Below are positions 1-4,720 of a DNA stretch of 5,785 nucleotides, one piece after another. The position numbers were made by a program, and so were the translations under genes. This DNA is from Planctomycetota bacterium. GTDB taxonomy: Bacteria; Planctomycetota; PLA2. Below the pieces are notes generated by a model, which was given only the letters and a program-made list of their open reading frames with translations, was not told where the DNA came from and searched no databases. Every line of letters starts with the position of its first letter. Within the stretch, counting starts at the first letter, position 1. The stretch spans positions 1 through 5,785 of the forward strand of contig JAKLKT010000226.1 in assembly GCA_023150495.1 (NCBI GenBank), in the 5' to 3' direction.

Positions 1-285
1 GATCCGCGCCGCGCGCAGGAGCTCGCGGAGGCGCTCGCCCTCGGCGTCGTCGCCGACGAGGCCCGCGATCCGCACGCGCGCGCCGAGCCGCGCGAGGTTG
101 GCGGCGACCGCCGCCGCCCCGCCGAGGCTCTCGTACTCGCGGTCGTGGCGGAGGACCTGGATCGGCGCCTCGGGGGAGATGCGGTCCACCGTTCCCGAGA
201 CGTACCGGTCGAGGATCGGATCCCCGACGACGAGCACCGAGGGCTCCTGCAGCTCCTCGATCGCGCGGAGGAGGTCCGTGGTCAT
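1..285 (-). CDS. hldE: HldE/RfaE-type D-glycero-beta-D-manno-heptose-7-phosphate kinase, N-terminal fragment
   Basis: This is the first 95 codons of a PfkB/ribokinase-fold sugar kinase; the rest lies beyond the left edge. Residues 17-27 read VLVVGDPILDR, followed by the stretch RISPEAP near residues 35-41 and a GGAAAVAANLARLGARV segment near 55-71. RISPEAP and the GGAA motif are hallmarks of the heptose-7-phosphate kinase (RfaE domain 1) group within PfkB kinases, which phosphorylates heptose 7-phosphate at C1 in the cytoplasm for ADP-heptose and LPS core synthesis. About 16 residues before VVGD is normal for the family, so ATG at 285 is a good start, although a GTG with AGGAG before it lies just inside (codon 17). 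The gene is last in the leftward run, 25 bp after the DUF1080 stop. Because the C-terminus is missing, it cannot be told whether it is fused to the adenylyltransferase domain (HldE) or is a kinase alone (HldA/RfaE1). Another PfkB specificity is less likely. Confidence -1.
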   Translation of the reverse strand, partial: MTTDLLRAIEELQEPSVLVVGDPILDRYVSGTVDRISPEAPIQVLRHDREYESLGGAAAVAANLARLGARVRIAGLVGDDAEGERLRELLRAARI

Positions 286-306
286 CCGGAGCAGTGTACG
301 CTCCGG
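286..306 (-). promoter_or_regulatory. Perfect inverted repeat abutting the hldE start codon
   Basis: On the minus strand CCGGAGC, a 7-nt spacer and GCTCCGG form a perfect 7-bp stem that ends directly at the ATG of hldE. The only GGAG near this start lies in the 5' arm, about 13 nt from the ATG, so folding in the mRNA would cover it. There is no U-tract, so it is not a standard intrinsic terminator. A translational control element or an operator are possible; chance in GC-rich DNA is also possible. Confidence -1.
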
Positions 307-310
307 CCCC

Positions 311-1372
311 CTACTTCCCCTGTTCGAGGACGATCCAGCGGATCTCGGCCTCCTGCTCCTGGACGAGGATGCCGATCGGGCCGCCGAGCTCCCTCGTCGC
401 CGCCGCGGACTCGAGAACATCCCGGCCGTCCACCGAGCACCGGATCCGCTTCCCGTCCACCTGCACGCGGTAGACGTGCCACTCCTTGCGGTCGAACTTC
501 TCGGACACGCGATCGAGGCCGCAGCGCAGGAGGTCGTTCCCCTTCCCCTCGGCGTAGGTGTTCTGGATCCGCATGTTGTCTTCGCAGATCCAGACGCCGT
601 AGTGATCGTACGTCCCCTTGATGCCGACGAGGATGGCGATCGCGGGGTGCTTGCCGAGATCCTCCTTCGTGCGCATCTCGCACGCGAGCGTGAAGGCGCC
701 CGAGATCGTGCGGTCCGTGCGCGCGAGGACGCCGCCGTCCTCGAGCCGGGCCCTGAGGACGCCGCCGGCGACCTCCCACTCGGGGGGCAGCGCGTTCAGC
801 CCGTCGAGCTTCTTCCCGTCGAAGAGCGGCTTGCCCTTCGGCCGCGCCGCGGGCTTCGGGGCGCCGGCCTCGGCGGGCGCGCCCCCCGCGAGCCTCTCCC
901 GCGCCTCGGCGTGCTCGGGGTCGAGCTTGGCGACGAGGCGCCAGCACTCCTTGGCGAGCGTCGCGTCCCTGGTCGAGCGGGCGAGCTTCGAGAGGTCGGC
1001 GATGTGGTCCTGCACGAGCTTCCGGAACTGGGCGCGCGCCTCGTCGAGCTCCGCGAGCATCCTCTCCGCCTCGGCGATCGCCTCGCGCTCCGACGCGGAG
1101 AGGTCCTCCCGCTTCCCCTGCTGGAGGCAGGCGTCGAGGAAGCGGATCGCGGTGTCGCGGTCGCCGCGGCGGTTCGCGACGTCGGCGATCGCGAGCATCG
1201 TCGGCGGATACCCCTCCTTCTCCCTCGCGCTCTTCTCGAGGAACTCGGATGCGCGGTCGAGGTCGCCGGCCGCGATCGCCTCCTTCGCGCGGCTCAGGAA
1301 GTAGAGCGCCGACTCGTCGTCCGCGGCCGCCAGGGAAAGCGGAAGCAGCAGCGCGAGGAGCCGCGGCCTCAC
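311..1372 (-). CDS. Exported DUF1080-domain protein with helical N-terminal half (copy 2 of tandem pair)
   Basis: This 353-aa protein starts at GTG 1372. The frame stays open further upstream, but this start is chosen because a signal peptide begins there (MRPRLLALLLPLSLAAA, likely cleaved before DDES), GGAGG sits 7 nt upstream (1380-1384), and the GTG overlaps the stop of the preceding gene as GTGA. Residues about 20-160 are alpha-helical and resemble TPR-type repeats (ALYFLSRAKEAIAAGDLDRA, then CWRLVAKLDPEHAEARERL). A Pro/Ala-rich linker (163-180) leads to a beta-rich domain (181-353) opening with KPLFDGKKLDGLN, the usual opening of DUF1080 (3-keto-disaccharide hydrolase-like, concanavalin/LamG fold), and ending in an IRWIVLEQ strand. 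Some DUF1080 members hydrolyse 3-keto-glycosides, but many only look carbohydrate-binding. Expected location is periplasm or cell surface. Substrate is unknown and no catalytic residue is claimed. It is the second gene of the leftward operon, between its paralogue and hldE. Confidence -1.
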   Translation of the reverse strand: MRPRLLALLLPLSLAAADDESALYFLSRAKEAIAAGDLDRASEFLEKSAREKEGYPPTMLAIADVANRRGDRDTAIRFLDACLQQGKREDLSASEREAIAEAERMLAELDEARAQFRKLVQDHIADLSKLARSTRDATLAKECWRLVAKLDPEHAEARERLAGGAPAEAGAPKPAARPKGKPLFDGKKLDGLNALPPEWEVAGGVLRARLEDGGVLARTDRTISGAFTLACEMRTKEDLGKHPAIAILVGIKGTYDHYGVWICEDNMRIQNTYAEGKGNDLLRCGLDRVSEKFDRKEWHVYRVQVDGKRIRCSVDGRDVLESAAATRELGGPIGILVQEQEAEIRWIVLEQGK

Positions 1373-2436
1373 CGGCTCACCTCCAGCTCCTTCCACTCGA
1401 TGCGCGCGTTCTGCACGAAGAGGCAGATCTTGCCGGCGAAGCAGGAGCGGTCGTCCTCCTTGTGGGAGAGCACCTCCTTGCCGTCGAGGAGCACGCTCGC
1501 GTGGCCGGGCTCGACGGCGATCTCGAGCGTGTGCCAGGCGGAGTGGTCGAAGTCGGAGAGCAGGTGGCTGCCGACGTTCCGCTGCTCCGACCGCGTCCAC
1601 TGCTCGAGCACGACGTTCTCGTGGTCGTCGAAGACGATGGCCCACCAGTTCCTGCCGTCGCCCGCGAAGAACATCCCGTAGGCGCGGCGCGCCCCGCCGT
1701 CCCACGTCCGGCGGAACTTCCCGCTCGCGCGGTAGCTCCCCTCGAGCACGATCTTGTCGAGCCAGAAGAGCTTGCCGTCCCGCTCGCGCACCTCGCCCGT
1801 GATCCGGTCCTCGTCGACCGACCACTCCGGGGCGCCGTCCCAGAGGTCGCGCCGGAAGAGGGACTCCCGCTTCGCCGCGGGCCTCTTCGACTGCGGCTCC
1901 GGCTCCGCCTCCGCGAGCGGGAGCGCCCGGAGGAGCCCCTTCGCGACATCGTTGCCGGGATCGATGAGGAGCACGGTCTCGTACGCCTTCCGCGCCCAGT
2001 AGGGGTCCGACTTCGTGCGCTTCTTCCCGAAGTCGATGCACTTCCGGATGAATCCCTCGTTGAGCTTCTCCAGCTCGGCGTGGCGGCCCTGGAGCCGGGC
2101 CAGCGCCTGCTGCGCGCGCGAGCGGAGGGGCTTCCACCTCGACGGCGCGCCAAGGGCATCGATCTCCGCGACGCAGTTCCTGTACTCCTCGTTCGCCTCC
2201 CGCGGGCGGTCGAGCTTCTCGAGCGACTCCGCGAGACCGAAGCGCGCGTCGGGGTTCGGCGAGAGCTCCTTGAGGGAGCGCCGGAAGCCCGACTCGGCCT
2301 CGACGTAGTCCTTCGCCGCGAACGCCTTCTTCGCCTTCTTGTAGAGAAGGTCGGCGACGTCCGCGTCGCCCCCGAGAACGCTCCCCGCCGCGAGCACCAC
2401 CGCGACGGCGAGCCCGAAGCCTCGCACAGGTCGCAT
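1369..2436 (-). CDS. Exported DUF1080-like protein with TPR-like N-terminal half (copy 1 of tandem pair)
   Basis: This 355-aa protein is the first gene of the leftward operon. ATG 2436 is chosen because AGGA lies 8 nt upstream (2445-2448) and a signal peptide starts there (residues 1-23, MRPVRG then a hydrophobic run to AAGSVLGG). An in-frame ATG at 2490 would add 18 basic residues and has a weaker ribosome site. Residues about 26-85 form TPR-like helices (YKKAKKAFAAKDYVEAESGF, then FGLAESLEKLDRPREANEEY), with a further helical unit near 145-170 (ARKAYETVLLIDPGNDVAKG). After a charged linker (175-192), residues 193-355 are beta-rich with Trp/Phe-rich strands (YGMFFAGDGRNWWAIVFDD), a WHTLEIAVEPGHASVLLDG hairpin and a closing ARIEWKELEVS strand, as in DUF1080/LamG-like sandwiches. 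The first half of the DUF1080 domain is less typical than in its neighbour. Architecture and length match the downstream gene, suggesting an old tandem duplication. Substrate and activity are unknown; a secreted glycan-binding or glycan-processing role is inferred. Confidence -1.
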   Translation of the reverse strand: MRPVRGFGLAVAVVLAAGSVLGGDADVADLLYKKAKKAFAAKDYVEAESGFRRSLKELSPNPDARFGLAESLEKLDRPREANEEYRNCVAEIDALGAPSRWKPLRSRAQQALARLQGRHAELEKLNEGFIRKCIDFGKKRTKSDPYWARKAYETVLLIDPGNDVAKGLLRALPLAEAEPEPQSKRPAAKRESLFRRDLWDGAPEWSVDEDRITGEVRERDGKLFWLDKIVLEGSYRASGKFRRTWDGGARRAYGMFFAGDGRNWWAIVFDDHENVVLEQWTRSEQRNVGSHLLSDFDHSAWHTLEIAVEPGHASVLLDGKEVLSHKEDDRSCFAGKICLFVQNARIEWKELEVSR

Positions 2437-2455
2437 CTGCCTCTTCCTGCGACGG

Positions 2456-2464
2456 ATTCTAGCA
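2456..2464 (-). promoter_or_regulatory. Possible extended -10 promoter for the leftward operon
   Basis: The minus strand reads TGCTAGAAT, matching an extended -10 (TGn then TATAAT with one mismatch). Transcription would start near 2449, leaving a short leader of about 13 nt that still contains the AGGA ribosome site. The expected -35 region is a G-run with no match to TTGACA, so this rests on the extended -10 alone. Confidence -1.
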
Positions 2465-2479
2465 ACAGTGATCGTCTCC

Positions 2480-2504
2480 CCCCCGGACATTTTTTCCCCG
2501 GGGG
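2480..2504. repeat. G/C-run inverted repeat around a T-tract
   Basis: CCCCCGG (2480-2486) is the reverse complement of CCGGGGG (2498-2504), with an 11-nt loop containing six T's. A second G5 run follows at 2506-2510. It lies upstream of both divergent operons. It could form a hairpin or G-rich structure; the T's are in the loop, not after the stem, so it is not an intrinsic terminator. Confidence -1.
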
Positions 2505-2550
2505 CGGGGGTTCCCGCGCGCCCTCTCACCCACAGGCCCGGGACGGGACA

Positions 2551-2566
2551 GGCGGACGTATCCGCC
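2551..2566. promoter_or_regulatory. Dyad GGCGGA-CGTA-TCCGCC, possible operator
   Basis: This is a perfect 6-bp inverted repeat around a 4-nt centre, 95 bp upstream of the redox operon start and in the middle of the divergent intergenic region. The form suits a dimeric regulator binding site, but in DNA this GC-rich a 6-bp dyad can also arise by chance. Confidence -1.
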
Positions 2567-2582
2567 CGCGTGCCGCCGCCCT

Positions 2583-2606
2583 CCTAGTGTCGAAACGAGT
2601 CCTAGG
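2583..2606. promoter_or_regulatory. Imperfect dyad CCTAG..TCG-AAA-CGA..CTAGG
   Basis: The outer arms CCTAG and CTAGG and the inner arms TCG and CGA surround an AAA centre, with 2 and 3 unpaired bases between inner and outer arms. It is one of the few AT-containing patches upstream of the redox operon and lies 54 bp before its start codon, where a promoter or operator would be expected. No clear -35/-10 pair was found for this operon. The call is tentative. Confidence -1.
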
Positions 2607-2645
2607 CTTCCTCCGGAGGGTCTGAGGGTTGGGTTCGCACCGGCT

Positions 2646-2651
2646 GGGAGG
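2646..2651 (+). promoter_or_regulatory. Ribosome binding site GGGAGG for the oxidoreductase gene
   Basis: GGGAGG lies 9 nt before GTG 2661 and supports this GTG as the start. The choice matters because it places a membrane anchor at the N-terminus of the protein. Confidence -1.
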
Positions 2652-2660
2652 GCGGCGCAC

Positions 2661-3962
2661 GTGACTGTCGCGGCCGTCCTCCTCTGCGCACTACTCATCG
2701 CGCTCGGCATCTGGCAGCGGCGGATCGACCACCGCGAGCGGGACCGCGTCGTCACCGCGATCGAGGAGGCGAAGTCCCTCGGCGCCGACCGGCCGATCGG
2801 CCAGTACCCGCACATCGACGCGCTCCGCTGCATCGGCTGCGCGAGCTGCACGCGCGCGTGCCCCGAGGACGGCGTGATCTCGATGGTCATGGGCGTCGCG
2901 CACGTGGTCCAGGCGGCGAAGTGCATCGGCCACGGCCTCTGCGCGACGGCGTGCCCGGTCGGCGCGATCGCGGTCGGCCTCGGCGACCTCTCCGCGCGGC
3001 CCGACGTGCCGATGCTCAGCGACGACCTCGAGTCCACCGTGAGGGGCGTCTTCATCGCGGGCGAGCTCGGCGGCCTCGCGCTCATCCGGAACGCGATCGA
3101 GCAGGGGGTGCGGGGGATCGAGGCCGTCGCCCGGCGCTGCCGCGAGGAGCGGGGGCGCGGGCACCCCGACGTGCTCATCGTCGGCGCCGGCCCCGCGGGG
3201 CTCGCGGCGTCGCTCAAGGCGAAGGAGCTCGGCCTCTCCGCCGTGACCATCGACCAGAACGACATCGGCGGCACCGTACGCAAGTACCCGCGCCGGAAGC
3301 TCGTGATGACGCAGCCGGTCGATCTGCCGCTCCACGGCCGCGTGAAGAAGACGGAGTTCGTGAAGGAGGAGCTCGTGGACCTCTGGCTCCGCGTGCTCGA
3401 GGAGCAGAAGATCGAGGTCCACGAGGGCGTGAAGTTCCTCGGCACGCGGCGCGAGGACGGCCATCTCGTCTCGGAGACGTCGCGGGGCCCGATCGCCACG
3501 CGCTGCGTGCTCCTCGCGCTCGGCCGGCGCGGCACGCCGAGGAGGCTCGGCGTCCCGGGCGAGGAGCACGAGAAGGTCCTCTACCAGCTCGTCGACGCCT
3601 CGACCTACAGGGGGCTCCGCTGCCTCGTGGTCGGCGGCGGCGACAGCGCGATCGAGGCGGCACTCGGGCTCGCGGCGCAGCCCGGCAACGACGTCACGCT
3701 CTCCTACCGGAAGCCCGACTTCTTCCGGATCAAGGCGCGCAACGAGGAGCGCATCCGGGCCGCCGCCGCGGAGGGCGCGGTGAAGCTCGCGCTCGCCTCC
3801 GAGGTGCGGTCGATCGGCGTCGAGCACGTCGACCTGGCCCTCGGCGCGCGCCCGGCGCGGCTGCCGAACGACTTCGTGTTCGTCTTCGCGGGCGGGGAGC
3901 CGCCCTATCCGCTGCTCAAGGGGATGGGCGTGCGCTTCTGGGGCGAGGTGGTGGCCGCGTGA
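2661..3962 (+). CDS. Membrane-anchored ferredoxin-FAD/NAD(P) oxidoreductase (thioredoxin-reductase-like fold)
   Basis: This 433-aa protein starts the rightward redox operon. Residues 2-18 form one membrane helix followed by basic residues (QRRIDHRERDR), so the rest should be cytoplasmic. A two-cluster ferredoxin domain follows. Site one is a full CxxCxxCxxxCP (C57, C60, C63, C67). Site two reads CIGHGLCATACP (C88, H91, C94, C98), with His where the second Cys usually is. Residues 129-150 (GVFIAGELGG then LIRNAIEQG) resemble the FAD-binding end motif of thioredoxin-reductase-like enzymes. The dinucleotide domains come after: FAD GxGxxG at 175-180 (VGAGPAG), the ALGRRGTPRRLGVPGE segment (286-301) and an NAD(P) motif GGGDSAIEAA (325-334). 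YRK (349-351) after the next strand resembles the Arg-rich NADPH-binding loop, so NADPH is favoured. There is no CxxC redox pair, so disulfide reduction is unlikely. Inferred role: exchange of electrons between NAD(P)H, FAD and 4Fe-4S clusters and the cytochrome b encoded next. Its stop overlaps that gene's start as GTGA. Confidence -1.
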   Translation: MTVAAVLLCALLIALGIWQRRIDHRERDRVVTAIEEAKSLGADRPIGQYPHIDALRCIGCASCTRACPEDGVISMVMGVAHVVQAAKCIGHGLCATACPVGAIAVGLGDLSARPDVPMLSDDLESTVRGVFIAGELGGLALIRNAIEQGVRGIEAVARRCREERGRGHPDVLIVGAGPAGLAASLKAKELGLSAVTIDQNDIGGTVRKYPRRKLVMTQPVDLPLHGRVKKTEFVKEELVDLWLRVLEEQKIEVHEGVKFLGTRREDGHLVSETSRGPIATRCVLLALGRRGTPRRLGVPGEEHEKVLYQLVDASTYRGLRCLVVGGGDSAIEAALGLAAQPGNDVTLSYRKPDFFRIKARNEERIRAAAAEGAVKLALASEVRSIGVEHVDLALGARPARLPNDFVFVFAGGEPPYPLLKGMGVRFWGEVVAA

Positions 3963-4720
3963 ACGGGAACCGGGGGGGGCTCGGGGGCGTGACGGTGATC
4001 GCGCTCCTCGCGGTGGCGGTCGGGGTCTACATCGGCGCCGACTACTACCATCTCCCGGCGCGCGAGCGGGTGCACCACTCGCAGCACCAGGTGCTCCGCT
4101 CCTCCGGGAGCGTCGGCCTCGCCTGCGGCATCGCGGGCACCGCGCTCTTCCTCGTCAACCTCAGCTACCTCCTCCGCAAGCGCCTCCTCTCCCTGCAGTT
4201 CCTCGGCACGCTGCGCGCCTGGATGGGGATGCACGTCGTGTCGGGGATCCTCGGCGCGCTCCTCGTCCTCTTCCACTCGTCGTTCCTGCCGAGGAGCGCG
4301 CTCGGCATCCTCGCGCTGTCGGGCCTCGGGATCGTGATCGTGACGGGCCTCGTCGGCCGCTACATCTACGCGCTCGTCCCGCGCGCGAAGGACGGCCACG
4401 AGATGGACGCGCCCGAGCTGCGCGCGCACCTCCTGAAGCTCCGGGAGGAGCTCGCCGCGGCGGGCATCCCCGCGGAGCAGCTCCTCGGCCGGAAGGAGCT
4501 CCGGGCCCTGAAGAAGCGGCTGAAGGGCCGCCCGGAGGCGCGGCTCTTCCCCCTCGCCAAGGCCTTCGCGCGGGACCGCCGGCGCCTCGCGCGCCTGAAC
4601 GAGCTGCGGGGGCTGCTGGGCTCCTGGCGCTTCTTCCACCGCTGGCTCGCGATCGTGATGCTCGTCCTCGCGGCCTTCCACATCGGCGTCGCGCTGCGGT
4701 TCGGGGAGATCCTCACGTGA
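3959..4720 (+). CDS. Putative di-haem cytochrome b-type integral membrane protein
   Basis: This 253-aa protein has five likely membrane helices, at about residues 11-27, 51-72, 91-110, 114-139 and 226-246. Two helices each carry two His spaced 14 residues apart: H92 and H106 in helix 3, H227 and H241 in helix 5. That spacing, with one pair on each of two helices, is the classic arrangement for two bis-His haem b groups stacked across the membrane. Residues 141-220 form a highly charged, basic helical loop that should face the cytoplasm and could dock the oxidoreductase. The start is GTG 3959, overlapping the previous stop as GTGA, with GAGG at 3945-3948. An alternative in-frame GTG at 3989 would drop ten Gly-rich residues. 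By position it would pass electrons between the cytoplasmic flavo/FeS protein and the periplasmic multihaem cytochrome. A specific family (b561-like, ferric-reductase-like or NapH-like) could not be assigned; the haem-binding call rests on the His pattern and context. Confidence -1.
   Translation: MNGNRGGLGGVTVIALLAVAVGVYIGADYYHLPARERVHHSQHQVLRSSGSVGLACGIAGTALFLVNLSYLLRKRLLSLQFLGTLRAWMGMHVVSGILGALLVLFHSSFLPRSALGILALSGLGIVIVTGLVGRYIYALVPRAKDGHEMDAPELRAHLLKLREELAAAGIPAEQLLGRKELRALKKRLKGRPEARLFPLAKAFARDRRRLARLNELRGLLGSWRFFHRWLAIVMLVLAAFHIGVALRFGEILT
4703..4708 (+). promoter_or_regulatory. Ribosome binding site GGGGAG for the multihaem cytochrome gene
   Basis: GGGGAG lies 8 nt before GTG 4717, inside the last codons of the cytochrome b gene. 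It supports the overlapping start and translational coupling. Confidence -1.

Noticed and set aside
286..306. Intrinsic terminator before hldE
   Set aside because: The stem is perfect but no T-run follows on either strand, and the start codon abuts it directly.
98..1681. A 527-codon open frame on the plus strand opposite the DUF1080 genes
   Set aside because: Its product is low-complexity (Arg, Leu, Glu, Pro rich) with no domain. The opposite strand has signal peptides, ribosome sites and recognisable folds. Long antisense frames are expected in DNA this GC-rich.
1373..2137. Upstream extension of the second DUF1080 gene to give a 608-residue protein
   Set aside because: The extra part lies wholly inside the upstream gene in another frame and is low-complexity. 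The signal peptide, GGAGG and GTGA overlap fix the start at 1372.
2459..3827. Long minus-strand open frames opposite the oxidoreductase gene
   Set aside because: The products are Arg/Ser/Pro- or Arg/Glu/Ala-rich with no motif, while the plus strand encodes clear 4Fe-4S and Rossmann motifs.
2858..3958. Upstream extension of the cytochrome b gene to give a 620-residue protein
   Set aside because: The extension is an Arg-rich shadow of the oxidoreductase gene. The membrane protein proper begins at GTG 3959.
2661..3962. Thioredoxin reductase or glutamate synthase small subunit as the name of the flavoprotein
   Set aside because: There is no CxxC redox pair as in thioredoxin reductase. The N-terminal membrane helix and displaced FAD motif do not fit the GltD pattern, although both share the two-Rossmann fold.
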